Below, piece after piece: positions 8,575 through 17,371 of a DNA stretch of 64,000 nt. Source of the stretch: Natrinema ejinorense (lineage in GTDB: Archaea > Halobacteriota > Halobacteria > Halobacteriales > Natrialbaceae); the NCBI RefSeq assembly GCF_002494345.1, contig NZ_NXNI01000001.1:2046001-2110000 (forward strand). The letters run 5' to 3'. Position numbers and translations under genes: made by a program. The number at the start of each line of letters is the position of its first letter. The first letter of the stretch is position 1. The notes under the pieces are model-generated. The model was not told the origin of the DNA, made no database searches, and worked only from the letters and a program-made list of their open reading frames with translations.

Positions 8575-9762
8575 TCAGGAGGCGGCCGTTCCAGCGACTG
8601 TCGCCCAGAAGGCGACGACAGTCACGCCGAACGTGAGCACCAGGGCGGCGGTGTACCCGCCCGTGTGAGCGATGCTCGCGGCACCGATCGGTGGCATGGC
8701 CAGTGCGCTGCTCCCGATCGCGACGTTGAACACGCCGATGATCGCGGTGTCCCTCTCGGGGCCGTATATCCCCATGAGCACGGGGATATACAACGTTGCA
8801 CACCCGCCTAATCCGAGTCCGATCAGGAAGATCCCCGTTGCGAGCGCCGGGGTCTGTGGCACGAACAACAGGGCGATTCCGACGGCCGAACACGCGATCG
8901 AGCCGAGGAAGGCCCGCTCGGAGCTAACGAAATCCGTGAGATAGCCGCTCCCGATCCGTGAAATAATACTCACGCCGCCGATCAATCCGAACGCCGCCGC
9001 GGCGTTTGGCTCCGTCAATCCCCGGGACGCGAACAGGTCAACGGCGTACGCGGCGAGGAGCTGATACCAGGCAAAAGCCAGCCCGATACCGACGAACAAC
9101 AGTTGGAACGTCCGGGTTCCGAGCAACCCGCCGACCCACTCGAGGAGGTCGCCGACGGTCGCGGCCGCCCGATCGGCCCACCGCGGCCGTCGACACGTGA
9201 CACCGGCGAGGGCAAACGCAATCGTGGTCGCAGTCATGACGAGCAGAAAGCCACGGTCGACGCCGAACTGCGTGAGGACGTACTGCCAGACGGGCGGCAA
9301 AACGGCCAGGCCGAGCCCGTTCCCCACGAAGATGAGCCCGGTCGCGGCACCACGACGGGTCTCGAACCAGCGGGGAACGATCGACGCGAGCAGGACGAAC
9401 ACCGATCCCAGGGCGAGGCCGAGGACTGCAAAGACGACCGTCAGTCCCAACTGTGAGTCGACGACGTACAGCGACGGCGCGATCAGTCCGGTCGCTGCCG
9501 CACACGCCAGGAGGACGGCTCGAGCCGGCACACGCGCGGCGAACACGCCGACGACTCCCGACCCCATAAAGAAGGTAAACAACATCACGGAGAAGACACT
9601 CGAGAGCGCGACCGGCGAAACCCCGATGGCGTCACTGAGCGGCTGCCGAAACACCCCATACGAGAACGGCGTTCCGAACGTAAACACCATCGCGACCGCA
9701 CCGACGAACGCCACGACCCAGCTACGACGGCTATCGGGGACCTCTCCGAGAGCGGCGGGCAC
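8575..9762 (-). CDS. MFS transporter (oxalate/formate antiporter-like)
   Basis: 395 residues from a GTG at 9762 that begins the first hydrophobic helix region (MPAALGEVPDSRRSW then WVVAFVGAVAMVFTFG). About twelve membrane segments are visible, with a central loop around residues 185-205 rich in Arg and Asp. The FGTPFSYGVFRQPLSDAIG opening and the ASIVPRWFETRRGAATGL segment after helix 4 resemble the OFA/monocarboxylate branch of the major facilitator family. The frame is open a further 180 codons upstream, but that part lacks membrane character and crosses the divergent promoter region. It is transcribed away from the acyl-CoA ligase gene, so transport of an organic acid that the ligase activates is a reasonable guess. 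Confidence 0.82.
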   Translation of the reverse strand: MPAALGEVPDSRRSWVVAFVGAVAMVFTFGTPFSYGVFRQPLSDAIGVSPVALSSVFSVMLFTFFMGSGVVGVFAARVPARAVLLACAAATGLIAPSLYVVDSQLGLTVVFAVLGLALGSVFVLLASIVPRWFETRRGAATGLIFVGNGLGLAVLPPVWQYVLTQFGVDRGFLLVMTATTIAFALAGVTCRRPRWADRAAATVGDLLEWVGGLLGTRTFQLLFVGIGLAFAWYQLLAAYAVDLFASRGLTEPNAAAAFGLIGGVSIISRIGSGYLTDFVSSERAFLGSIACSAVGIALLFVPQTPALATGIFLIGLGLGGCATLYIPVLMGIYGPERDTAIIGVFNVAIGSSALAMPPIGAASIAHTGGYTAALVLTFGVTVVAFWATVAGTAAS

Positions 9763-9881
9763 GAGAACGCGTAGCTCGCAAGCCGGTGAAAACGTTCTGA
9801 TTCGGCCGTGGGTCCGATTGAACTGAGACGGTCTGCCGTACGTCACTGACGGTGTAACCGCAAGACAGTTCGCGGGTATAC

Positions 9882-9897
9882 CGGTACATCGGTACAG
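9882..9897. promoter_or_regulatory. Tandem 8-mer in divergent promoter region
   Basis: CGGTACAT is followed directly by CGGTACAG, a head-to-tail repeat of an 8-mer midway between the divergent MFS and acyl-CoA ligase genes. It could be a regulator site shared by both, but nothing beyond position and repetition supports this. Confidence 0.25.
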
Positions 9898-9989
9898 GAG
9901 ACCGTATGAGCCCCGATTACTCGTCCGTTCCGCTGTCCGATCGGCCGAACCGGCGCTCGTTTCCGCCGACAGATGTCTGTGAGGAACAC

Positions 9990-9997
9990 TTTTATCG
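9990..9997 (+). promoter_or_regulatory. TATA box of acyl-CoA ligase gene
   Basis: TTTTATCG lies about 26 nt before the ATG at 10019, the spacing of a leaderless haloarchaeal promoter, and supports that start. Confidence 0.55.
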
Positions 9998-10018
9998 TGG
10001 CTTTCGGTATCACGAATC

Positions 10019-11596
10019 ATGGATCTGGATGCCATCGATCGCTCCGCACGACACGGAAACGTCGCGAAGCTGTTCGACCAGACCGCGGCCCACCACGGGG
10101 ACGCACAGGCGATGGAACACCACGGGCGGCGCTGGACGCACGAGGAGGTCCGCGACTGGACCGCCGAACTCGCCGGTGGCTTCCACGAGATCGGCCTCGA
10201 GCCCGGCGATCGACTCCTGCTCTTCCTGCCGAACTGTCCGCAGTATCTGGTCGCATCGATCGGGGCGTTCAAAGCCGGCGTGGTGATCTCACCGGTCAAC
10301 CCACAGTACAAGCGCCGCGAGGTGGCCTACCAGCTCGAGGATACGGACGCGAAAGCGATCGTCACCCATCCGGCCCTGCGGGAGGTGGTCGACGAGGCGA
10401 CCGAGGACGCCGGGATGGATCCCGCGGTGATCACGATCCAGAGCGAGGAGTGGCCCCGTGACCCAGCGGACCACGCCTTCGAAGAGCTACGGGGCGAGCC
10501 GACGCTGGTCGAGCGGGCCGACGACGACGTGGCGCTGTTGCCCTACACGTCCGGAACGACCGGCGATCCGAAGGGCGTCCAGCTCACCCACAGCAATACG
10601 CGAGCCCAGCTCATGTGGCCCTTGACGGCATCCAACGTCGACGTCGACCCCGAAAACGTCCGCAGTCTCACCTGGCTCCCGCTGTACCACATCACCGGCT
10701 TTACCCACACCGCGCTCCAGCCGCTGGTCGGCGGCGGCCGGCTCTACTTCCGCAGCGCGCTCGAGTGGGACGCCCAGGAGTGCATGCAACTCATCGAGGA
10801 CGAGGGGATCACCCACTTCGTCGGCGTGACGACGATGTACGCCGACATGGTCGAGGCCGACGACTTCGGCGAGTACGATCTCAGCAGCCTCGAGTCGGCT
10901 TCCGAGGGCGGTGCGAAGCTCTCGGCTGCGGTCCAGGAGCGATTCGAGGAGACCGCCGGCGTGGACATCTCGGAGGGGTACGGCCTCACCGAGACCCACG
11001 GTGCCACCCATACGCAAATGGGGTCGACCTTCGGGCTGCAACACGGGACGATCGGCCAGCCGCTCCGAATGACCGACTGCAAGATCGTCGACGATTCGGG
11101 GGCGGAAGTCGCCCCCGGCGAGGAGGGGGAACTCCTCGTCCGCGGCCCGCAGGTCATGACGGGGTATCACGACATGCCCGAGGCCACGGACGCCGCGTTC
11201 ACCGAGACCGGCTACTTTCGGACCGGCGACGTCGCCCGTCGCGATCGGGACAACTACTACGAGATCGTCGACCGGAAGAAACACGTCATCGTCTCCGGCG
11301 GGTACAACGTCTACCCCAGCGAACTCGAGGATCTCCTCCTCGAGCACGAGGCCGTCGCGGACGCCGCCGTGGTCGGGATTCCCGACGAGCGGCGCAACGA
11401 GGTGCCGAAGGCGTTCGTCGTTCCCGCACCGGGCGTCGAGCCCGGCAGCGACGTGACGAGCGAGGCGCTCACGGAGTTCTGTCTCGAGGAGGTCGCCAGC
11501 TACAAACACCCTCGCGAGATCGAGTTCATCGAGGACCTCCCGCGGACGACGAGCGGGAAGGTCCAGAAGTACAAACTCGAGGAGGGCGAAGCGTAG
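10019..11596 (+). CDS. AMP-dependent acyl-CoA ligase (long-chain fatty acid-CoA ligase-like)
   Basis: 525 residues, typical for ANL-superfamily acyl-CoA synthetases. Motifs in order: the P-loop LLPYTSGTTGDPKGVQLTH (about residues 177-195), YGLTETHGATH, the adenine/ribose-binding YFRTGDVARRD, the hinge GGYNVYPSELEDLL and the C-terminal catalytic Lys in PRTTSGKVQKYKL. The enzyme activates a carboxylate as an acyl-adenylate and then transfers it to CoA. The chain length is not readable, though the motif set fits medium- or long-chain acids better than acetate. It is divergent from an organic-acid-type MFS transporter, with a TATA box at 9990 giving a leaderless start. Confidence 0.9.
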   Translation: MDLDAIDRSARHGNVAKLFDQTAAHHGDAQAMEHHGRRWTHEEVRDWTAELAGGFHEIGLEPGDRLLLFLPNCPQYLVASIGAFKAGVVISPVNPQYKRREVAYQLEDTDAKAIVTHPALREVVDEATEDAGMDPAVITIQSEEWPRDPADHAFEELRGEPTLVERADDDVALLPYTSGTTGDPKGVQLTHSNTRAQLMWPLTASNVDVDPENVRSLTWLPLYHITGFTHTALQPLVGGGRLYFRSALEWDAQECMQLIEDEGITHFVGVTTMYADMVEADDFGEYDLSSLESASEGGAKLSAAVQERFEETAGVDISEGYGLTETHGATHTQMGSTFGLQHGTIGQPLRMTDCKIVDDSGAEVAPGEEGELLVRGPQVMTGYHDMPEATDAAFTETGYFRTGDVARRDRDNYYEIVDRKKHVIVSGGYNVYPSELEDLLLEHEAVADAAVVGIPDERRNEVPKAFVVPAPGVEPGSDVTSEALTEFCLEEVASYKHPREIEFIEDLPRTTSGKVQKYKLEEGEA

Positions 11597-11890
11597 CGGC
11601 AGTGACGCCCTCCCGTCGAGGGCCACGGTTGCCCGATCGGCAGCGTGCGGCCTGGGTCGTTGCCCGCGGGGTGTCCAGAAACGGGTGGTCGCGAAGCGGC
11701 CGGTCGATGTGCGAGAGCGACAGACGCCGTCGCCCCACCCCTGACGGCTGGCAACTATCACGCGGCCACGTGGCCGGACGCTTTTGCTCTCCCGAAAAGT
11801 CGCGGCCTGTGGCGAGCTTTCATGCCGCGGGCGTCTTTCAGTAGATGACTTTATCGCGTCATGAGTTGGCAGACAACATGGTGAGCGTCG

Positions 11891-12502
11891 ATGCCACAAG
11901 ACTGGACCATCGAGGGAGAATACGTAGAGACCTGCAACTGTGACGTCGCCTGCCAGTGTCTCTGGTTGGAACCACCCGACGACGACGCCTGTACGGCCTC
12001 GCTGGCGTGGAAGATTCGGGACGGACAGTACGGACCTGTGGACCTGAGCGGGCTGCACGTGGCGATGCTCGCCCGCTCCGAAGCGGGCGTCATGTTCGAT
12101 CCGGATGTCGCATGGCAGATGGTGCTCCTCGTCGACGAGACGGCGAGTAGCGATCAGCAGGCTGCCATCGAGGACATCTATCTCGGCCGCGCTGGCGGGA
12201 TCTTTGCTGCCCTCGCCGACACTCACGTCGAACGCGCCGAAGTGACGACCGCTCCCATCAGCATCTCTCGAGCGGACGGCGAGATCGTGGCCACGGCGGG
12301 GGATATCGTCTCGATGGAGGTAGTCGAGAAACCCGGTTTCAACGAGGACGTCGGGACGGTTTCGCCCCATCCCCTCGCGAAAGACATGACGCCGAAGGTG
12401 GGGAAGTCGACCACTGCGGACGTCTCGTACAGTGACGAGTTCGCGTGGGACGTCGCGGGGAACAACTCGTACTTCTCGGAGTTCGAGTTGGCAAACGCCT
12501 GA
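11891..12502 (+). CDS. DUF1326 domain-containing protein
   Basis: 203 residues. The N-terminus reads GEYVETCNCDVACQCLW, a cluster of four cysteines in a CxCxxxCxC pattern characteristic of DUF1326; the remainder has no recognisable catalytic motif. The Cys cluster suggests metal binding, which is not demonstrated. It lies 32 bp upstream of a DUF2182 membrane protein on the same strand; these two families are commonly neighbours, so they probably act together. GACTTTATCG about 40 nt upstream of the ATG is the likely TATA region. There is no signal peptide or membrane segment. Confidence 0.82.
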   Translation: MPQDWTIEGEYVETCNCDVACQCLWLEPPDDDACTASLAWKIRDGQYGPVDLSGLHVAMLARSEAGVMFDPDVAWQMVLLVDETASSDQQAAIEDIYLGRAGGIFAALADTHVERAEVTTAPISISRADGEIVATAGDIVSMEVVEKPGFNEDVGTVSPHPLAKDMTPKVGKSTTADVSYSDEFAWDVAGNNSYFSEFELANA

Positions 12503-12534
12503 GACCGCCCGAGCCACCGTTCGAACGATCGTTC

Positions 12535-13326
12535 ATGCACACACGAGGGCCGTTGCGGATCCGATTCCGTTTCCGGCACGTTCCAATCGTCGCACTCGTC
12601 GCCTACGTAATCGCGTTGCTCGCGTGGGTGGCAGTCGCCAGTCGCTTGCTGCCGATGACAGGGGAAGCGATGACCATGCAACTGTCCGATCCCGCTGCCC
12701 CGGAGACGATGGCCCTCTCGAACGGAGCGACGGGCGTCGGCCTCTACCTGACTATGTGGGGAGTCATGATGATCGCCATGATGTACCCCTCGTCGGTACC
12801 GCTCTTCCAACTGTACTACAAGACGCTCGCGGGGACGTCGACCCCAGGCAAAGCAATTCGGGTCGGGGCGTTCATGGGAACGTACGCGGTCGTGTGGACG
12901 CTGACGGGTATCGTCCCGCTGCTCGTCACCGCCGTGGTTCCGTTCGCCACCCTCGCAGGCGGAGATGGCGGCCTTCTGTTGGGCGGATCACTGCTGTTGC
13001 TGTCGGGATACCAGCTCTCGCCGTACAAATATCGGTGTCTCCGACACTGCCGATCGCCGCTTGGCTTCCTTATGGGACACCACCAGCCAGGAGTCCGCGG
13101 TGCCGTTCGGATGGGGTGGGAGTTCAGCGTGTTCTGCGTCGGGTGCTGTTGGGCCCTCTTCGCGTTCATGGTGGTCGTCGGCTCCATGAACCTGGTCTGG
13201 ATGGCACTCATCGCGGTGGTGCTCTCGCTCGAGCGGACGGTCGCATGGGGCGAGCAACTCGCAACCGCGGTCGGCGTCCTCGCAGGCGTAGCCGGGGTAG
13301 TCCTCGCCCTCCTCACACTGATCTAA
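12535..13326 (+). CDS. DUF2182 integral membrane protein
   Basis: 263 residues from the ATG at 12535; the frame is open 30 codons further upstream but that part overlaps the DUF1326 gene and lacks hydrophobic character. About six to seven membrane segments are visible. The family core is MWGVMMIAMMYPSSVPLF, a Met-rich helix, followed by YKYRCLRHCRSPLGF with two Cys near a membrane face, and a later CVGCCWALF cysteine cluster. Together with the Cys-rich DUF1326 partner this suggests handling of a soft metal such as copper, which is inference. The gene follows DUF1326 by 32 bp and is likely co-transcribed. Confidence 0.82.
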   Translation: MHTRGPLRIRFRFRHVPIVALVAYVIALLAWVAVASRLLPMTGEAMTMQLSDPAAPETMALSNGATGVGLYLTMWGVMMIAMMYPSSVPLFQLYYKTLAGTSTPGKAIRVGAFMGTYAVVWTLTGIVPLLVTAVVPFATLAGGDGGLLLGGSLLLLSGYQLSPYKYRCLRHCRSPLGFLMGHHQPGVRGAVRMGWEFSVFCVGCCWALFAFMVVVGSMNLVWMALIAVVLSLERTVAWGEQLATAVGVLAGVAGVVLALLTLI

Positions 13327-13479
13327 CGCTATCTGGGACCCATCGGGCGAGACCAGTTCCGCATGCAGTACGCCCGCAACCCCCCATCACGGCTGAGAAC
13401 GCTCTCGCCGTGCAACAAGGGACTCGCCGGCGGAATCGTCTCACTGTCCGAACCCGACTGTACGTACGGGAACGTACCC

Positions 13480-14493
13480 TCACGTCGTTTCGTAGTAGCG
13501 GGCACCGTGCTCACTGTCGTGGGACACCCTGCCCTGCCCCTCGAGCGTCCCCAGCGCCCCGAGCGTGTCGAGTACCGGCGCGTGATACCGGACGTTGCCG
13601 ACGCGCGCTTCGGCGATCGACAGCGGCGTCGCGGGTTCGATCGTCTCGAGGGCCGCCCGCGTCTCCTCGAGCAGCGTGTCCAGCCGTTCCTGCGTGGTCT
13701 CGACGACTCGCTGGGGGTCCTCGAAGACGGGGCCGTGGCCGGGGAAGACGTGCGTCGCAGTCGTCTCTTCCAGTCGGTCCATGGCCTCGTAGTAGGCGTC
13801 GACGGCGTCGTAGGCACCGTGGTTGAACCCGACCTGGAAGGCCCCGGCGCGAAACGGTTCGATGAGCGCGTCGCCCGCGAAGAGGACGTCCGTCCCCTCG
13901 ACGGTTGTCTCGAAACAGAGGTGGTCGATCTCGTGGCCCGGCGTCTCGAAAACCCTGAACTCGCGGCCGCCGACGGCGAACGGCTCGGTCGGATCGATCG
14001 GCTGGGCGCTCTCGCCGTCGACCAGTCGTCGGTCCCGACGACGCGACTCGAGTTCTTCCTCGATCACCGTCTCGAGGTCGTCGCCGCTGTAGCCGGCCGA
14101 CATCGCCGTCTCTCGAAGCCCGGACTCGACGGCGTCCAGGTCGTCCTCGAGTCGTTCGATCCCCGCTTTCGGTGCGTGAACCGTCGCGCCGGCCGCCCGC
14201 AGCGCGGGGAGTTGGCCGATGTGGTCGCTGTGGATGTGGGTCACGATGACGTGGTCGATAGCCGCCGGTTCGGAGTCGACCTCGGCGAGTCCCTCGCGCA
14301 GTGCCGTCTCGCCGGCGTGGTCCGATCCGCCCGTCTCGTCGGGTGCGCCCGCGTCGATCAGGATCGGTTCCGGCCCCTCGAGCAGGTAGGCGGCGACGTG
14401 TTTGGGCGGCCAGGGAACGTCGAACTCGAGACGATGGATCCGCGAGCAGGCAGTATCGGGACGAGCGGCACCGCACGAAGCGTCGGGAGTCAT
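13480..14493 (-). CDS. MBL-fold metallo-hydrolase
   Basis: 337 residues starting at the ATG at 14493; a TATA-like CGCTTATGG on the minus strand about 27 nt upstream supports this against a longer frame. The metallo-beta-lactamase Zn site is intact: VTHIHSDHIGQ, a third His in ETPGHEIDHL, the bridging Asp in LFAGDALI, and FPGHGPVFEDP near the end. A helical extension of about 80 residues follows the core and could be a winged-helix domain of the LACTB2/glyoxalase-II-like type. The substrate is unknown; thioester or other ester hydrolysis is typical of relatives. It stands alone, divergent from tfe. Confidence 0.82.
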   Translation of the reverse strand: MTPDASCGAARPDTACSRIHRLEFDVPWPPKHVAAYLLEGPEPILIDAGAPDETGGSDHAGETALREGLAEVDSEPAAIDHVIVTHIHSDHIGQLPALRAAGATVHAPKAGIERLEDDLDAVESGLRETAMSAGYSGDDLETVIEEELESRRRDRRLVDGESAQPIDPTEPFAVGGREFRVFETPGHEIDHLCFETTVEGTDVLFAGDALIEPFRAGAFQVGFNHGAYDAVDAYYEAMDRLEETTATHVFPGHGPVFEDPQRVVETTQERLDTLLEETRAALETIEPATPLSIAEARVGNVRYHAPVLDTLGALGTLEGQGRVSHDSEHGARYYETT

Positions 14494-14518
14494 CGTCTCG
14501 AAAACGCCCAGCCAGCAC

Positions 14519-14525
14519 CATAAGC
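14519..14525 (-). promoter_or_regulatory. TATA box of MBL hydrolase gene
   Basis: The minus strand reads CGCTTATGG here, about 28 nt upstream of the ATG at 14493, which fits a leaderless transcript and decides the start. Confidence 0.5.
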
Positions 14526-14620
14526 GCCGCGCTCGAAGGTGCCGACGGGGTCCGAGACCGTTGCGGTGATTTTGCGTCTTCCGAATCACGTGCTATCGCG
14601 GGCGGGGCCAGTTGACAAGC

Positions 14621-14628
14621 TTTAATGG
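14621..14628 (+). promoter_or_regulatory. TATA box of tfe
   Basis: TTTAATGG centred 28 nt upstream of the ATG at 14652. This favours that ATG over the in-frame ATG at 14625, which would lie inside the promoter. Confidence 0.6.
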
Positions 14629-14651
14629 CTCCATGGCGTTACATGGGGGTA

Positions 14652-15176
14652 ATGGCTTTTGAGGACCTGCTCGAGGACCCGGTGATCCAGAAATATTTGC
14701 ACGAGCTGGTCGGTCCCAAGGGGATGCCCGTCGCGGCGGCACCCCCGGACGGCGAAGTGACCGACGAGGAGCTCGCGGAGGAGCTCGACCTCGAGTTGAA
14801 CGACGTGCGGCGCGCGCTGTTCATTCTCTACGAGAACGATCTCGCCACCTATCGACGGCTGCGCGACGAGGACTCGGGCTGGCTGACCTACCTCTGGACC
14901 TTCGAGTACGACAACATCCCGGAGAACCTAGAAGAGGAGATGTACCGGCTTCACGAAGCACTCGAGGAGCGCCGCGAGTACGAGCGCAACCACGAGTTCT
15001 ACCTCTGTGAGATCTGCTCGATTCGATTCGAGTTCGGCGAGGCGATGGACTTCGGCTTCGAATGTCCCGAATGCGGTTCGCCGCTCGAATCGATGGACAA
15101 CAACCGACTGGTCACTGCGATGGACGACCGCCTCGACTCCCTCGAGGACGAACTCAACATCGACGCGGACGCCTAA
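14652..15176 (+). CDS. tfe: Transcription initiation factor E subunit alpha (TFE)
   Basis: 174 residues, normal for archaeal TFE-alpha. An N-terminal extended winged helix (EDPVIQKYLHELVGP, EVTDEELAEELDLELNDVRR, LFILYENDLATYRR) is followed by a linker helix and a C-terminal zinc ribbon with CEIC and CPEC pairs about 20 residues apart. TFE stabilises promoter opening with TBP, TFB and RNA polymerase. The start is chosen at MAFEDLL because of the TATA box at 14621. The stop codon overlaps the ATG of the DUF2110 gene as TAATG, so the two are translationally coupled; this linkage is common in archaea. Confidence 0.95.
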   Translation: MAFEDLLEDPVIQKYLHELVGPKGMPVAAAPPDGEVTDEELAEELDLELNDVRRALFILYENDLATYRRLRDEDSGWLTYLWTFEYDNIPENLEEEMYRLHEALEERREYERNHEFYLCEICSIRFEFGEAMDFGFECPECGSPLESMDNNRLVTAMDDRLDSLEDELNIDADA

Positions 15177-15868
15177 TGGTCGTACTCGCAACGAAACTCT
15201 ACGTCGAGGGCGAGGCCCGCGAGCGGTCGCTGGACTCGCTTCGGTCCCTCGTTACCAACGAGATCGGCGAACTCGACGTCGAGTTCGAGATCGGCATCCG
15301 CCACGACGACTTCCCCTCCGTGACGATCGAGGGCGAGGACGCCACCGTCGCGCGCAACGTCCTCCGCGAGGAGTTCGGCGAAATCGTCCCCGATCTCGAG
15401 GCCGGCGAAACGTACGTCGGCACGCTCGAGTCCTGGGACGAGGACGGGTTCGTCCTCGATGCGGGACAGGGCGAGGGAGTACGGATTCCGACCGCGGAAC
15501 TCGGGCTCGGCCCGGGGTCAGCGACGCAGATCCGCGAACGCTACGGGCTGGTCCAGCACCTCCCGCTGACGTTCGTGTACGGCGGCGACAGTGACGACCC
15601 CGACGCCACCTCCCGTCTCGCCGATGCCGAACAGGACCGCCTTTACGAGTGGACCCGCGGTGACGGCCGGCTCAACGTCAACAGCGCGACGCGCGCGGAA
15701 GTGCGGGCCACGCTCAACCGCGCGGGCCACGCACAGGACTACGTGACCGTCGAGCGACTCGGCCTGCTCGAGCAAAGCGTCATCTGTACCGAAACCACCG
15801 ACCCGCCGGGACTGCTCGCGAGCGTCGGCGAGTATCTCCCGGCCGAACTCCGGTGTGTCGTTCCATAG
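15176..15868 (+). CDS. DUF2110 family protein
   Basis: 230 residues starting at the ATG that overlaps the tfe stop. Known as DUF2110, an archaeal family usually next to tfe. The N-terminal part (VVLATKLYVEGEARERSLDS) looks like an alpha/beta domain. The middle segment (GETYVGTLESWDEDGFVLDAG) resembles a small beta-barrel, and the C-terminal half contains LNVNSATRAEVRATLNRAG, reminiscent of a helix-hairpin-helix nucleic-acid contact. No catalytic motif is visible. The tight coupling to tfe suggests a role in transcription or its control, but function is unproven. Confidence 0.85.
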   Translation: MVVLATKLYVEGEARERSLDSLRSLVTNEIGELDVEFEIGIRHDDFPSVTIEGEDATVARNVLREEFGEIVPDLEAGETYVGTLESWDEDGFVLDAGQGEGVRIPTAELGLGPGSATQIRERYGLVQHLPLTFVYGGDSDDPDATSRLADAEQDRLYEWTRGDGRLNVNSATRAEVRATLNRAGHAQDYVTVERLGLLEQSVICTETTDPPGLLASVGEYLPAELRCVVP

Positions 15869-15869
15869 C

Positions 15870-16640
15870 ATGAATCGACGGCTCGTTCTCGCGGCGGTCG
15901 CGATCGCACTGCTGGCGACGTTAGCCGGCTGTTCGGCACTCTCGGGTGGGATCTCCGACGAACAGCTCGATCAGGAGGCGGAGTACGGCGACCTGCGCGA
16001 CAGCGAGGCCGACGTCGCCATCGATCTCGAGGACGGCAGCATGATCGAGGACGGCGAGTTCCGGGCGGTCTACGATCTCAACGAGACCGAGGAACTGTCC
16101 CTCTACCGCTCCTCGCTCTATCGCGACGAGCCCCTGGACATCAACAGCGTCCGCTACTGGTATCCCAACGGCACCGAACTGACGGGGTCGGAACTCACCG
16201 TCGAACAAGGCCAGTCCGAAACGACGGTTCAGGTCCCCGACGGGAACGGCACCCTCGCGTTCTCCGGCGAGGCCGGCCGGAAGACGTTCCAGTTGCCGGC
16301 GTTCGTCGAGGGCTCCTACGTAGTGACAGTGCCCGAAGGGCATCGGACGTCGAACTTCCTGTTCGGCGACGTGTCTCCGAACGGGTACGAACGGGAGGTG
16401 ATCGACGATCGGGAACGTCTCTCCTGGGCCGAACTCGAGAACACGATTTCGCTGCGATACTATCTCACGCGAGACATTCCGCTGTTCCTCGGCCTCGTCG
16501 GAACGGTCGCCGTACTCGGCGGAATCGGAATCGGCTACTACTATCGGCAGGTCAAACAACTGCGGAAGCAACGCGAGAAGTTCGGACTCGACATCGATAC
16601 CGATGACGATTCGGATGGCGGCCCGCCAGGGTTTCCGTAG
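15870..16640 (+). CDS. Haloarchaeal lipoprotein with C-terminal membrane anchor (probably DUF5803)
   Basis: 256 residues beginning 1 nt after the DUF2110 stop, so it is the third gene of the tfe operon. The N-terminus is a signal peptide with a lipobox (LLATLAGCSALSG; Cys near residue 22). An extracytoplasmic acidic domain of about 180 residues follows. A single strong transmembrane helix (FLGLVGTVAVLGGIGIGYYY) then leads into a short basic-then-acidic cytoplasmic tail. I believe this is the haloarchaeal family DUF5803, from memory rather than a search. Having both a lipid anchor and a membrane helix is unusual. No function can be assigned. Confidence 0.8.
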   Translation: MNRRLVLAAVAIALLATLAGCSALSGGISDEQLDQEAEYGDLRDSEADVAIDLEDGSMIEDGEFRAVYDLNETEELSLYRSSLYRDEPLDINSVRYWYPNGTELTGSELTVEQGQSETTVQVPDGNGTLAFSGEAGRKTFQLPAFVEGSYVVTVPEGHRTSNFLFGDVSPNGYEREVIDDRERLSWAELENTISLRYYLTRDIPLFLGLVGTVAVLGGIGIGYYYRQVKQLRKQREKFGLDIDTDDDSDGGPPGFP

Positions 16641-16672
16641 CCGGTCCGATTCGAGTCCGGGAGGACGCCGAC

Positions 16673-17131
16673 TCAGTCGTTGATCGTCCGCCCGTCGAGC
16701 CAGATGAGGTCTCTCTTACCGACCGCGAGTCGTCCCTTGACGTGGGTGGTCGTCGTCTCCGTCGACTCGAGCGACGTGACGCGGACGGTTGTCGTCGTCT
16801 CGACAGCATCGACGAGCCAGCCGTAGTGGCGACCGTCCGAATCGGTTTCGGCGAAGACGAGCAGCTTGGGCTCGTCGATCCGCGCCGAGATCCGGGCCGA
16901 CGATCCGAACACTCGCGGCAGATCGACGACGCCGATGCGTGCTCCGGCGGCAGTAACCGTCCCCGCATCCCACGGATCGTCGGTACCGGCGAGGTCGGAA
17001 TCGACCGCGACGTCGAGGACGGAGAGGACCGATTCGGCCCTGACACAGTAGCCCGTTTCCTCGAGGTCGAACGCGAGCACGGTAACTCGCTCGGTAGCGT
17101 CGGCTCCGTCGTCGTCCGATTCCGATCCCAT
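16673..17131 (-). CDS. CheW-like chemotaxis coupling protein (second copy)
   Basis: 152 residues from the ATG at 17131. The domain begins at VTVLAFDLEETGYCVRAESVLSVL, continues through GTVTAAGARIGVVDLPRVFG and KLLVFAETD, and ends in the family's closing strand (GKRDLIWLDGRTIN). CheW proteins bridge receptors and CheA. A TATA-like TTATTTTT at 17156-17163 on the minus strand lies 28 nt upstream and sets the start; the frame is open 49 codons further up. It is divergent from the main che operon. A short acidic N-terminal lead (SESDDDGADATE) precedes the domain. It could be a CheW paralogue for a subset of receptors. Confidence 0.8.
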   Translation of the reverse strand: MGSESDDDGADATERVTVLAFDLEETGYCVRAESVLSVLDVAVDSDLAGTDDPWDAGTVTAAGARIGVVDLPRVFGSSARISARIDEPKLLVFAETDSDGRHYGWLVDAVETTTTVRVTSLESTETTTTHVKGRLAVGKRDLIWLDGRTIND

Positions 17132-17155
17132 TCCGGATGATGGATGCCCGGCCAG

Positions 17156-17163
17156 AAAAATAA
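17156..17163 (-). promoter_or_regulatory. TATA box of divergent cheW
   Basis: TTATTTTT on the minus strand, centred about 28 nt upstream of the ATG at 17131, in a GC-rich surrounding. Confidence 0.55.
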
Positions 17164-17337
17164 GTTCGCCGATACACCCATCGGTATCCAATCGCGCCGT
17201 CGGTGGGTCGAACGGAGCCGTCACCGCCTCCCGGGACCGGTATCGGAGAGGTCCACACGCGAACAAACTCACGCACACGGAGGCCGATCGGCGCCGAATA
17301 CCTGTTAGGAGACGAGATTATACTCGTGGAGTCAACG

Positions 17338-17344
17338 TTTTATT
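17338..17344 (+). promoter_or_regulatory. TATA box of main che operon
   Basis: TTTTATT about 31 nt before the ATG of cheW at 17372; the first promoter seen upstream of the che gene series. Confidence 0.5.
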
Positions 17345-17371
17345 GGTGGAACCTGATACACGAACAGGACC

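Noticed and set aside
10487-12517. 676-codon minus-strand frame opposite the acyl-CoA ligase and DUF1326 genes
   Set aside because: The plus-strand genes have full family motifs; the antisense translation has none and crosses a promoter region.
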